Part shown: piece after piece, positions 35,637-46,539 of the stretch
Position numbering within the stretch: the first letter of the stretch is position 1
Layout of the letters: each line of letters starts with the position of its first letter
Source: Eleusine coracana subsp. coracana
Lineage: Eukaryota > Streptophyta > Magnoliopsida > Poales > Poaceae
Direction of reading: 5' to 3'
Assembly (NCBI GenBank): GCA_032690845.1
Contig: CM064421.1
Span: 40,662,963-40,726,962, forward strand
Length of the DNA stretch: 64,000 nucleotides
Position numbers and translations under genes: made by a program
The notes under the pieces: generated by a model
What the model was told of the DNA's origin: nothing
Seen by the model: the letters and a program-made list of their open reading frames with translations, nothing else
Database searches by the model: none

Positions 35637-37613
35637 CGGGATCGGCTTTAGGGTTCAGCGGCGGGAGCGCGCCGGCGCATCCGCGAGCGGCGGGGCGGGG
35701 CGGGCAGGCGCGGGAGGGGAGAGGGGCGGGTGGAGACGGGCAGGGGAAGGGGGAGGGAACGGAAGCGGACACGGCCGCGGTGGTACGTATGATTGGGGAT
35801 ACGCGGGCTAGCTGTGCCGTGGCCCGACGCAGGTGATGTGCCAGGCAGTTGCGATTTGCGCGCACCAGGTTGGGTTCGGTTCGCGGTTTCGTTCCCGCAA
35901 AGACTTGGCTTGCTTGACCAAAACGGCCGGGGTCGCAGCGTGGCTCGGAGGAGCCCAGGACGTTCCGGCGCCCGCACTTTTGCGGTTTCCGGCGCTGGCA
36001 TTGAGTTGTGTGCGCGTTACGGCTGCCTTGCCTGTGCGCTTTTGGCGTTTTGCCGCGGCATCCTCCAGTCCAGTCAGCGTTTTTTCTTTTTTTTTGGGCA
36101 GCTGCTGCCTCCTTGGCCGCTTCGCGCGGCGCTTTTGTTTAGGAGTTAACTGGCCGCCGCGAGACCACGCCATGGCCCATGGGGAGCACGCCAGCGCCGT
36201 GCTCCTAGGATCGCTAGCTTGACTGCTTCCTAGGCAAGGCATCATGTCATGCCATCAACATCCACCAGATGCCGCCACGCCCGGTAAAAATTCTTTAACA
36301 GTTTGTGTCAGTGCTTGAGACAATTGCTTAACGCGGTCACCCTGTGACTATGCGCTGGCCAGATCCGGCGTCTTCTGTTCTTCTACAGTATCCCTGGTCG
36401 GCGACATGTTACATACTTTCTCCATTCCAATTTAGTTGTCACTTTGAAGTTTAATATAAAAATTAAGAAGAAACATAAAAAATAGGTATATAGAGAAGAA
36501 AAAAAATAAAAATAAAGATGTATTAAAAAAAATATATTAGAAAGTAAAAATATCAATTATTTTAAAATAAAAAAAAACTAGAATGATAATTATTTTGGAA
36601 CAGACGGAGCGAGTACCGTAGTACACGTGACGCTGGTACGTGTTTGAATTTTTCGTTCCGCTATAATACACGCCACGATGTAGGGCGCTGTCATGTGATC
36701 GAGCGCTCGAGGCGTGCCGTCACCTGTCTGTGTCTCACCTGGGCGGCCGCCTTCATGTTAGCCCACGTGTCGCCGTCCAAGAAAAATATCAGCCGCGGGA
36801 TATGGCGTGGTTAGCGACATACTGACATGCAACGCGACACGTTAACATGGATTGTTCAGGTCCATGTGGGATGGGTCACTTTAATATACAGTATTCAGAG
36901 ACTCTCGAGTCAATCTCAAGCTCGTCTCTCCCCGGAGAGCTGAATGTCAAGTTGGGCGTTTGTTTTCAAAGAGATGGACGTTTGGTTTGGTGATGCGACA
37001 TGCTGGATGCTGCTAATCAACCGAGCATTGCGACCAATGATCTTTGAGCCTCATCGGAGGCGGGGGATAGGCTGGTGGATGATCCATTGTGGATCTCTCT
37101 CTAACTCCCAATTTTTTCTGATCTGGGCCGATGCAAATTTGGGCCCAAATTTTTTTTTATTAAAAATCAATTTTCTGAGATTAGTGACTTACGGTATTTT
37201 CAGGACACCCTGGGAGATGTTGTGAGTTACTCTAGGAAACAAGACGAGCAAATGAATCCGAGAAAATAATGGTGTCAAAAATGGTAATAAAATAATCAAG
37301 AAATAGTGTTTATATAGTACCAAAAAAGGATAGATTAAACACACAAACTCTCCAATGCACAAGTGCTCCCTGTTAAACACAACGCAAACTCCTACGATGG
37401 AGGATTATATATATACTTCCTATCCTATACCAAAAATCTTGTGGGAATATACGTACACTCTCCTGATGATGGTCTCTCTTGTTCCTGCTCATACATACAT
37501 ACATACATGTTATGTATATAGTATAAAAAATCACGTAAAGATGAAGACAACTCTTGAGGAAATAATGGAACTGCTGAACGTTTTGCATCCTGCAAGTACC
37601 AGGTGGTAGCTCA
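35637..37613. other. Intergenic region upstream of the LRR gene
   Basis: The 500 bp beside 35636 are very GC-rich, as expected for the promoter and leader of the minus-strand LRR gene. One MITE lies at 36414-36615. A (CATA)n run is near 37490-37506. No coding sequence was supported. Confidence 0.6.
36414..36615. mobile_element. Stowaway-like MITE, about 200 bp
   Basis: TACTTTCTCCATTCCAATTTAG at the left pairs with the right end whose reverse complement reads TACTCGCTCCGTCTGTTCC; TA flanks both ends. The interior is AT-rich. This is the common 'tactccctccgtccc' grass type. Confidence 0.7.
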
Positions 37614-39632
37614 TCATGAGCAAACACCGTTGCAGGGGATTGGATGTGCCGGCCTTGCGATCGTGAAGGACGCGTCAAGCCACCCGCTCTTCTTGGCCTG
37701 GTCGACGCAGCATCCGAACTGGCGTCCGGCGTCCGGCACGTCGAGCGCGAGGTCGTCGATGCAGTCGGCCACCCTCTCGAATCCCTTGGTCATCTGGTTG
37801 GGCGTGATGAGGCCGCGGCCGTAGCAGTCGGCGAGGAGCCCCCAGAGGCGCTCGTGTTCCTTTCCCCGCTTCTCGATGATGGCGACCAGCGCCTTCTTGA
37901 CCACCTCGTGGTGGAAGAAGGGCATGCCGAGGTCCTTGATGCAGCGGCACGCCTCCCGGACGTCCCCGCCGCAGTCGTACTCCTGCAGCAGCCTCCCGAT
38001 CTTGTCCTTGACCTCGTGCAGCTCCCACCCGGCCTTGCCGCTGCCGCCGCCGCCCCAGCACCGCAGGATCCGCTCCGCCGAGAGCTTCGCCGCCAGCAGC
38101 GCGCGCGCGTTCTGGATGGCCAGGAGCCCTTCCGCGTGCTTCCCGCAGCTGATGGCCTCCTCCTCCTCCATCGCCTCCAGGTCCGACGGCGCGATCACCT
38201 CGTCGACCACGGCCCTGGCGAAGAACATGGTCAGGTCCTCGACGATGGCCGGGTTGTCCAGCGCGGCGTCCTCCGCGGCCTCGATCAGGAGGTGGAACCC
38301 GGCCACCACGTCCTCGGCCGGCATGCAGAGCGACGAGAGCAGCACCGACGCCATCTCCTTCTCCCGGCTCTTCCGGTCCATGGCGGCGTTGACCAGCTTC
38401 TTGACGAAGATGGCGTTGAAGACCAGCTTCTCGGCCTCCAGGCTGCGCACCACCTCTATGATGTCCCCGGACAGGAAGTACTCCTTGATGATCGCCACCG
38501 CGTTCGCCTTGAACCGCCGCATCGCCGCGTCGTCGACGTCACCACGGGATTCGGGCGGCAACGGTTTCAGGCACGACGCGCAGAGCCAGCCTTCGGATGA
38601 CGCCTTGAGGATGAGCGATTTCAGGAGGGGTCTCGCGTTGGGCACGTCGAGCGCCAGGTCGTCGACGGAATCGATCATGCGGTCGAACCCCTTGGCGATC
38701 TGGCTCTCGTTGATGACGCCTTCCTCGGCCGCCGACTTGAGCAGGTCGAGGATGAGGCCCTCGGCGGCGGCGCCGCGCTCCACGGCGAGCACGAGCGCGC
38801 GCTTGACGACGTCGTGGTGGAAGAAGGGGATCTTGAGGTCCCTGACGCAGCGGAGGGCCTCGTGCCTCTCCCCCGCGGCGAGGTACTCCTCCAGGATGTC
38901 GGAGATCCGGGCCTTGGCCTCCTCCACCGTGATGCGCTTGCTGCCGCCCCACCGCTGCAGGACGATCTCGCCGTGGTGCGGCACGGAGAGGTAGCTCTTC
39001 TCCGCACGGAGGAGGACCTCCGTGCCCTTGCTCTTCTCCGGGAGGCACGCCCGCTGCTTGGCCAGGAACGCCGGCGGGAGCATGTCGTCGACGACGGCGC
39101 GGGCCACGAACACGGCCAGGATGTCCACGGCGTCGGGGGTGTCGACGGAGAGGTCGTCGCAGGACTCGGTGAGCTTGCAGAAGCCCTTGTGCAGCTGCGG
39201 GCGGTCGATGACGTCGCCGTAGAGGGAGGACAGCAGCACGGCGGCCATCTCCTTTTCCCGGTCGTGCCGGTCCATGGCCACGGACACCAGCTTCTTGACG
39301 AAGTAGTAGTGGTAGCAGGGGACGCGGAGCTCGCGCAGCTCGTTCGCCGTCGCGGCCACGTCGTCGGTGGAGAAGTACTCCTCCACGATCGTGGTGGCTT
39401 TCTTCTTGAACTGGAGGAATTCTTCAGATGAAAGCGTCGGGCTCAGCTGGATCGCATCCTGAAACACCGTTTCTCCAAAAAAAAAAAAAATCGGCAAAAT
39501 GCAGAGGAAATCAATCGGCAACACGGAAAATGCATGCGGCCAACACAAGCACCAGTTGTTTACCTCGGCATGGCATTTGAGCGGCGCATGGAGCTGAACC
39601 TGTGGAACAACGACGTCGTGACCGCACTCCAT
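37614..39632 (-). CDS. MA3-domain translation regulatory factor-like protein (four MA3 domains)
   Basis: Relative of animal PDCD4 and plant MRF proteins, which bind eIF4A through MA3 domains and tune cap-dependent translation in the cytosol. Exon 1 is 39632-39564 (23 codons); exon 2 is 39458-37614; total 637 aa. Four MA3 repeats are visible, each starting with a '..I..LLEEY....D..EA...' helix and containing 'PFFHHEVVKKAL' or 'VKKLV..AMDR..REKEMA..LLSSL' and 'KGF.R..D..DDLALDVP.A'. Repeats 1 and 3 are one subtype, 2 and 4 the other. The region before the first MA3 domain is only about 35 residues, shorter than the usual N-terminal extension of over 100. The 105-bp intron is in frame and stop-free, so a retained form would encode 672 aa. 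MRF genes respond to sugar and TOR signals in Arabidopsis; regulation here is not visible. Confidence 0.9.
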   Translation of the reverse strand: MECGHDVVVPQVQLHAPLKCHAEVNNWCLCWPHAFSVLPIDFLCILPIFFFFGETVFQDAIQLSPTLSSEEFLQFKKKATTIVEEYFSTDDVAATANELRELRVPCYHYYFVKKLVSVAMDRHDREKEMAAVLLSSLYGDVIDRPQLHKGFCKLTESCDDLSVDTPDAVDILAVFVARAVVDDMLPPAFLAKQRACLPEKSKGTEVLLRAEKSYLSVPHHGEIVLQRWGGSKRITVEEAKARISDILEEYLAAGERHEALRCVRDLKIPFFHHDVVKRALVLAVERGAAAEGLILDLLKSAAEEGVINESQIAKGFDRMIDSVDDLALDVPNARPLLKSLILKASSEGWLCASCLKPLPPESRGDVDDAAMRRFKANAVAIIKEYFLSGDIIEVVRSLEAEKLVFNAIFVKKLVNAAMDRKSREKEMASVLLSSLCMPAEDVVAGFHLLIEAAEDAALDNPAIVEDLTMFFARAVVDEVIAPSDLEAMEEEEAISCGKHAEGLLAIQNARALLAAKLSAERILRCWGGGGSGKAGWELHEVKDKIGRLLQEYDCGGDVREACRCIKDLGMPFFHHEVVKKALVAIIEKRGKEHERLWGLLADCYGRGLITPNQMTKGFERVADCIDDLALDVPDAGRQFGCCVDQAKKSGWLDASFTIARPAHPIPCNGVCS

Positions 39633-40623
39633 GGTGGGGGAGACTCTGCAACTCTGTTTTCAAGGAAAGGAGACTCTGCAACTCCGTCAGATCATCCGAG
39701 AGCTGTAAGCTGCAGACGTCCCCTGCATTCAGACGAAGCCCGCAGGGACCTTCCTGGTCGTTGAGACCACCGATCGAAACGCAGGCGCCGATCGAGCCCA
39801 ATACCAGTTACATGTACACAGATGCTGGATCAGTTGGAGAGAGAGGTTCAACACATTTCCGAAGCACAAAAGTTATTCCACACCATGACTGATATCAAGA
39901 TGTCCCGAGGGCGAGGCTCCCTTTGTTTTTCTGGAATTATTTCTCTTCTTTGGGACAGCTCTAACTCAAGGGAGCGGTTGAGAGAGAGCTGTGAGGAGCG
40001 AGTGCAGCAGATGTGATGGCTTTTATGCGTTCAAGCAAGAGAGCAAAAACGAAAGAATTGTAAATGGTTTGAGGCGCGCCACGTCGCCTCTGGACCCTCT
40101 CACTGCAGGTGGGTCCTGTTGGAGCTGGTCCATGGTGCACCAGGAACCTGGTGGACGTCGAGCAGATAGAGATGGGCGGCATGCAGTTGGAACCGATGAA
40201 CCGGGCCGCGGGAGCCCGGCAAGGGGCGGAGTGATCTAAACATAGCAATAACTTGAACAAAGTTGAGCGACCAGAGTTGCGCGGATTCGCGGGGAGTGCG
40301 GGTATGGCTTTGCAAAATTCAACGGGCTCGATAAGATCTCATCAGACTAGATTTTCATCATCCGCGGAGACGCGATTCAGTGGAGCGGTGTGCCGTACGG
40401 CGAACCTCTCTGTAATGGACTCGTGGCAGAATTATTTGGCTAGCTTGTGTTGGTCACACTCACACTTGTGTCGGTCGAGTCCTGTTCCGATACTAACTGC
40501 TCCCTTAACGCTAATTGGTTTCCTAGTCATGGTACATTTCCGCACAATCCGATTCCTCTACTTGTTTTATTCGCATTATTGCACGGTATGGTTGATGCGG
40601 CACACAGGGCCTGAGCCTGAGCC
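39633..40623. other. Spacer between the MA3 gene and the F-box cluster
   Basis: Holds the promoter of the minus-strand MA3 gene and the upstream region of F-box copy 1. A segment (40134-40362) is repeated after copy 1. An open frame runs through 40253-41521 into copy 1, but its part before 40660 has no recognisable homology. Confidence 0.55.
40134..40362 (+). repeat. Direct repeat, left copy, flanking F-box copy 1
   Basis: Shares with 42410-42597 the blocks ctggtggacgtcgagcaga, ggcggcatgcagttgga, aacttgaacaaagttgagcg followed by accagagttgcgcggattc, and acgggctcgat...catcagacta. Same orientation, a few small indels. Confidence 0.8.
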
Positions 40624-42347
40624 ATGGACTCGGCCGGCGATCTCGATCGGATCAGCGCCCTACCCCGACGATCTGCTGCACCTCATCCTCGCCGCCGTGG
40701 GCGACGCCGTCGCCGTCACGCGCACAGCAGTTCTCTCCAGGCGATGGCGGCGCGTGTGGTCTCGTGCCCAGCGCCTCGTTCTCGTGGACAAGAAGGTGAT
40801 TCGCGGCACGGAGCCAGGTCGCTTCGAGGATTTCGTGGACTGGGTATTATTGGCCCAACGTGGCGAGGCCGACATAGAATCTCTGGGTATCAGGTACATG
40901 TACTGGTACAAAACAGGTGCATCATGTATCACAGAGGAACGGGTCAGCCAGTGGCTCCGCTATGCCATGCAGCACGTCGTCAAATCCTTGGATATTCATC
41001 TTCCATATGGCTCAACGAAGAAAGACGAAAGGCTGTGGATCCGGATTGAAGGCCGCGGGATAAAAGATGAGCCACCCGTGGAGATGCCGGTGCATGGGAG
41101 GATGAGTTCCATCAGAATGCAACTACGTTACTACAGGTTGCAGCTTCCGGTGGCTTCGACGGCGAAATACGAAGCGCTGACAGAGCTCGTGCTCTCGGTG
41201 GCCTTCTTCGACGAAGCGGACGAGGAGCCCGGTGGTGGGCGCACACTCGGCGACTTCGTGTCCTCGTGCTGCTCTCGACTGCGTAAACTGGGCATCCACT
41301 ACCCCGAGGGGTTGCGCCAGCTGGTGCTCCGCACCGGGTCCCTCGAAGAGCTTGAACTTAACTTCGTGTGTGATATGCAGACGCTTGACGTGACGGCTCC
41401 CAGTTTACGTGTCCTCAAGCTCAGCTTTTTTCGAATAATGTGGCCAGAGTCTCGGCGCCATGGTTGGAGGAGATTGAAGCGTATTGGCTACAGCATGTCC
41501 AACTTGATATACATAATCTGACAAGTGTTCGACGCCTCGGCCCCATTAATCTCTACATGCATGGGCAACACTATGGTCCAGACACGGGCAGCGGTTTGTC
41601 GCTCCAGAACAACTGCCCTGGCGCTGAACACGTCGAAGTGTGGCTTCAACACTGTGTAGCTAGCAATGTCGTCGACGAAGATGATCGAACTCGTTGATTT
41701 GATATCAAATGAAGGCTCAGAGCTTACGTTCGCCAACGTGAGGACGATGGAGGTGCTTGTGGCAGCGCAAGAGTTTCCAGAGGGTCACCTTATTGCAAGT
41801 ATGTCATCGCTGCTTCTGAAGTTCACTCACCTGAGATCTTTATGCATCAGGTTTATTCCAAGTGACCGGGTATGTACGCGCTCTCGCAGAGACATATACA
41901 ACGCGAACTTTTGACACATGCATACGTTTAGTTGCTATACGCTTATTATTTCGTTTCTCTGATCTTCAGGGCACTCGCTGGCTGTGGGATTGCTTATGTA
42001 GCAGACTTGATACGTGCGTAGCTCCCCAAGAGATCTCTTTGGGATCCATAGAAGATGTGAAGATAAGTGGCTTCATAGGAGCAGACGATGAAATAGACTT
42101 TGTACGTTTATTATTTGCGAGCTCCAAGTCAATGAAGAACATGACTTTAAATGCCGCAACAAATACCCCTACTACCGTTTCCTTGAAGCAGACAATGGCG
42201 GACAATGACACAGAGATGGAGGTGCATCAGCTACTAATGAATATCCCTAGCCCTAGTACTAATCGGGGGCATTGGCATTTTGGGAAACGTACATACACAT
42301 GGACAACACAGGTTAACAGTGAAGGCAGCTCGGCCAATTCAACATAG
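40624..42347 (+). pseudogene. F-box/LRR-type protein, copy 1 (three frameshifts)
   Basis: Homologue of the other three F-box genes in the cluster; such proteins are substrate adaptors of SCF ubiquitin ligases. Exon 1 is 40624-41869 and exon 2 41970-42347, using the same intron position as copies 2 and 3. The ATG at 40624 opens MDSAGDLDRISALP, then an extra C (ctaccccgacg, about 40670, where copies 2-4 lack it) shifts frame. The F-box (DDLLHLILAAVGDAVAVTR...VLSRRWRRVW) and LRR part continue in another frame to 41521. A second shift lies near 41435, where homology moves to the frame with APWLEEIEAYW. A third (a net +7 compared with copy 3) is near 41670-41690. The second exon (SLGSIEDVKISGFIGADDEI) is open to TAG. 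An upstream in-frame ATG could give a hybrid N terminus, but that would still meet the later shifts. Confidence 0.8.
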
Positions 42348-44753
42348 AATTAGGCGTCTATCTACGTGTCCAGAAAAGCCAATTCAACATCCTGCCGTGC
42401 AGGCGCTTCGGTGCACTAGGATCCTGGTGGACGTCGAGCAGACGAAGATAGGCGGCATGCAGTTGGAGTCGGTGCAAAAACTTGAACAAAGTTGAGCGAC
42501 CAGAGTTGCGCGGATTCACGGGGAGTGCGGTTGAGATAGTTTACAAAATTTGACGGGCTCGATCGATAAGATCATCAGACTAGTTTTTTTTCTTCATCAC
42601 TCGATCCTTTTTTAAAAAGGAAATATTTATTATATATCACAATAATACTCCAGCCTCTTTGTAATAATAGAGATAGGTATATCCAAACCCATTACTGTTC
42701 GGAAATCTTGATGGGCAAGTTATTATTACATAGAAGAAAGTCTATTACCAAATCACCAGCCATTTGAAGCAAAAATTTCTATCATAATTGTTTCAATGAC
42801 ATGACAACCATGCTGAAAACATGATCTCATTTCCTCCTTGTGCAGTAGAGACCAGAACTAGATCTAATGCGTTCTTGTGAATTGTGTTTTCTCCGTCCCA
42901 TATTACTTGTCATCCTATACTCATCTAGTTTTTTTTTTAATTTATTTATCATCTTCATATCCTAATGCACATTTTTATCTTTTTAATACATCTCTATCTC
43001 TCTCATCGTTTCCTATGCACTAACTTTTTTTTATCCCTCCTTAATCCCCATGCTCAAATCTAAAACAACACGTGGAACGAAGAGATTACTTGTATATATG
43101 AGAAAACTCAAGCCCTGTTAAAGACCATAGCATTCCTATTTAACCAAATTGCCCAACTATATATGACAGAGGCAACAACAAGAGAATGATGTCTGATATC
43201 TCTTTTATCCCTTATAATCACCCATGAAACATGTGATGCACATTCATAGGTGAAGGTAAATTAAAAGCAACATGTATCACTTTCCATTAAAAATATATTA
43301 GGACAATCTTGAAAAGAGGTTGGCAGATATTTTAGATTGGATCGAGGGTCAACAACTTCGGCACACGATTTATATTGGTTTAGGCCTCAGAAGGATAGAA
43401 ATTCTGTGTCTAGTTCTTCTTGTATTATCGAGGAGATGTGTGTACTATGCGTGATACACCGAGTTTAGATCTCAACTCGTGATCAGCAAGGGACTTACAT
43501 ACTTATAGTACTGGAAACCGCAATTGGAATTAGGCAAGATTTCGTCTCTATCTCTAACTTTCTTAGCTATCTTCTATCGTGTAGTCCAAGTTACCTCTGA
43601 GTCAAACTCTAATGGGTCTATTGTTACATATGGGTTGAATCTTCGATGGGTTTCTATACATCGGCAAAATTTGGAAGGTCGATAATTGTAATTACAAAAA
43701 TAATATTTATCACCCCCTTTTCATTACTTTTTAGTTAGACTAGCAAAATACCCATACGTTGCTACGAGCTTGAAGAAAAAAAAATTATTTATGAGAAATG
43801 TATGTAAACTTTCTGACTCATGTGTTGGTTAGACGCGACATATAACATATGTATACAAATCGAACTCGCATGACGACACCAATGACGATCTTACCTAAAT
43901 TATTAAGGACTAGAGTAGATATTATCTTTTGTTAGAGTTACACCCTTTATGATGTATTACATAAATAAAAATAGTAATTTTAAAAGGCATTTTATGTTTT
44001 GTATAATATAATATCGTGCAGGGCGGACCCAACCTGTCTCAGTGACTAGAACTATTTCAATGATCAATTTGAGCAGATGATGAATTACAGAGTAAAAAAA
44101 AAGAGCTAATGTTATTTCTGGACCAAAATTAGGGCCAAGGCCCTAGTGGCAGGTCCTCCACTGACGTTGTGGTACAACATGGATAACAGATAAAGGCTTA
44201 TACATAGAGCGTACTGTACATTTCGTGTTGATTTAGCGTTCACTAGAAATTATCTCTTATGCTAGTCCACTCTATGGTTTGATCATGCTCATAAGGTTTT
44301 GCCATGTCAACAATTTTTCTCCAACTAGTCACAGATCGTCTAACAGAGACATTTAGCTCTGGACTCCACCAAGTCTACTCAAAATGGGACTAGAAAACTC
44401 CATCAACTTTATGAAAGTTGGACTACTCCATCAATTTTTGGAGATGGGATCTTTGGTTGGCTTCACTCAGCTCCAGTTCAGAGTTTAGCTTTAGAGCAGA
44501 GTTTAGCTTTAGAGCCATGCTAAACACGCTCTTAACGGACGCTTGATCTTGTGGAGCTGCTGCGGGTAACTGGGTATGTCCGTGCTCTCGTCTCCCCGGC
44601 CCGGCCAGACAAATAGACAATACAAGAAACGAAGTACATGTTACACACGCATTGATCGAGTCCTATTCCGATACTGAAATGATGAGTTAATGCTAATCGG
44701 TTTCAGAATTGTAACAAACGCAATTCGATCGCTCTCGCGTCGATAATTATTTA
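42348..44753. other. Intergenic, AT-rich, between F-box copy 1 and the copia element
   Basis: Contains the right-hand direct repeat (42410-42597), a Stowaway-like end at about 42889 (ttctccgtcccatattac) whose partner near 43090 is decayed, and AT-rich filler. The last 120 bp (about 44650-44753) match the promoter regions of copies 1 and 3 (gatcgagtcctattccgata; taatgctaatcggtttc). They are therefore the distal promoter of F-box copy 2, split off by the copia insertion. Confidence 0.6.
42410..42597 (+). repeat. Direct repeat, right copy, flanking F-box copy 1
   Basis: Partner of 40134-40362. It lacks about 40 bp in the middle (after gcagttgga) and ends in a T-run before cttcatc. The pair brackets the whole of F-box copy 1. 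Confidence 0.8.
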
Positions 44754-44998
44754 TGTTGTAAAACGTTTGTTGGGTCAGGCCCATTTTCTAGAAGAAGATT
44801 TCCTGATCCATGTGGACTCGTTATCGAAGTAGTACCCAACACGAAATAGGGTTTCTCCCTTATAAATAGGTGAGGAGACACCCCTTTGTAATTTCGCCAG
44901 AATTATTCAATAAAGAATTTCGTCTCCTCTATTCTTGTTGCTTTTAGTTTTTATTCTCTACATCGATCTACGTGCCTTCGATCGTCGATAACTCAACA
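44754..44998 (+). repeat. 5' LTR of the complete copia element
   Basis: 245 bp, from tgttgtaaaacg to ataactcaaca. It contains a TATA-like cttataaatag and a polyadenylation-like attcaataaagaa. Confidence 0.92.
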
Positions 44999-44999
44999 C

Positions 45000-46530
45000 G
45001 TTATCAGCATGCTCTAATCGAGCCGGCGCATCTAATCGGTGATTTAAGGTATATTTTCGAATGAATTTTTTATCTTGACTCATTGCAGTCAAGATCTGTC
45101 CAAGTTCGTCATGCAAATCAAGATCCAGACACGTTGCTGCCTAGATCTAAGAAAGAAAAACAACCAAGTAAACTGCAGTGGCATCGTCGAGCACCGCGTG
45201 GCTCGGCGCACCCTGCGACCTGCGCCCAAGAAGCGTGAGAGCCATCTGGCCGCGCACGAAGATCAGATTCGGCGGTTGGCTTACCCGTAAGGGGCTCCTC
45301 CAACCGGATCCACAAGAAAAAAAATCTCAAGATTCGATGTCGCCGCCACCGGATACAACATCATAATAAAGAAAAGAAAAATCTCGAGATCCGATGACTT
45401 GACCACCAAACCCTAACCCTAACGGGAGGGGGGGGGGTTCAAAAAGACGACGAAGAAAAGACCGGATCTACCCTAACCCTAGTGGTGAAGGTGACCGGAT
45501 CTATAAGAAGAAAATCGAATCGAAGAAAATCAAAAAAAAAAAAAGAGAAAGCCCACGTGCTGGAGCCTAAGCAGCAGCTCCAACCCCCCCTCCGCGCGAA
45601 GAGGCGCAGAGCCCCAGACCGATCTGGATCTGAGGTAGAAGAAAGAAGAAAGAAGAAAGCAACGGAAGAACAAAGAAAAGAAAAAAAAATGAAGAAAAAG
45701 GCAGATTCGGCGAGATCTGATAGCCCCCCGCTGAACGACTCCAGCCTCGGGCGCTGGGAGCCTACCGCCGCACTCCACTCGGCACCAAAGGCGGCGGCGG
45801 CGATCCCCCCCCCCCCTGCTAACGAGCAGGCCGCCAAGCACCCCAGCAGGCCCGCGCGCGCGCAAGATTTGCACCCCCCACCCCCCCGGCAAGCACGGCG
45901 CCCGCTCGGCCGGGTTTCGCCCCACGTGCCTCGCAAGCCCAGAGCTCAGGATCTGGATCTATCGGGAAGAAAGAGAAGAGTCGGTGGGAAGAAGGAGAAG
46001 AAAGAAAGTGGCGGTCGGGAGGAGGAAAAGAAAGGAAGAGAGTGAAGGAAAACTAGGGTTTCAATCCTATTTATACTATTTACAAGAAATATGGGCCGGA
46101 CTCAATTCTAGACCGGGGTTTGGCCCATTAAAAGCCTCATCAGCGAAAAATATCTGGAAAATTTGCAAAGAAGTCCTCAAAATTTTAGGATTTTCTGTTT
46201 TTTTGTAGAAATAGACCTAAATTTTATAGAAGGCCCTTGGAAATTTTGAAAATTACCAGAAAATTACATAAAAATAGAAATTTCACGGGAATATGTTATT
46301 TTGCATATAACACCCCGGATTTTTCCAGATTTATATCAATATGAACTATAGTCCTTATATTATTCCGTTTTCACGGTTTATTGGTTATTTTTATGCAGAA
46401 ATACCAATAAAATAACTTAAACATGCAATTTTTGTTATACCACTTTACTTATGCCCCATATTACTTGGAGATATTATTTGCATATACACGAAGTAATTTT
46501 TGCAACATGATATCATACATATGTCTGTCC
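45000..46530 (+). other. Long leader of the copia element
   Basis: About 1.5 kb between the 5' LTR and gag. It has telomere-like motifs (aaaccctaaccctaa at 45408-45422; ccctaaccctag at 45471-45482) and a C/G homopolymer-rich stretch. An uninterrupted frame (about 45482-46045) encodes a Lys/Arg/Glu/Pro-rich peptide with no recognisable domain. Its composition suggests non-coding purine-rich DNA as easily as a protein. Confidence 0.5.
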
Positions 46531-46539
46531 TTGTGAAGA

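Noticed and set aside
35011..35865. Pro/Arg-rich 284-codon frame overlapping exon 1 of the LRR gene
   Set aside because: Low-complexity frame of GC-rich DNA; the exon 1 frame splices in phase to the LRR exons.
37644..38994. Long plus-strand open frames opposite the MA3 gene
   Set aside because: These are antisense shadows of GC-rich exon 2; the minus frame carries four clear MA3 domains.
39478..39491. Poly(A) run as another micro retro-insertion
   Set aside because: No target duplication found; on the minus strand it is the polypyrimidine tract of the MA3 intron.
40253..41521. 422-codon plus-strand frame taken as a full F-box gene
   Set aside because: Its first ~135 codons have no homology to the sister copies, whose ATG aligns with 40624 in a different frame. 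The frame is a product of the extra C near 40670, and it ends before the conserved C-terminal half.
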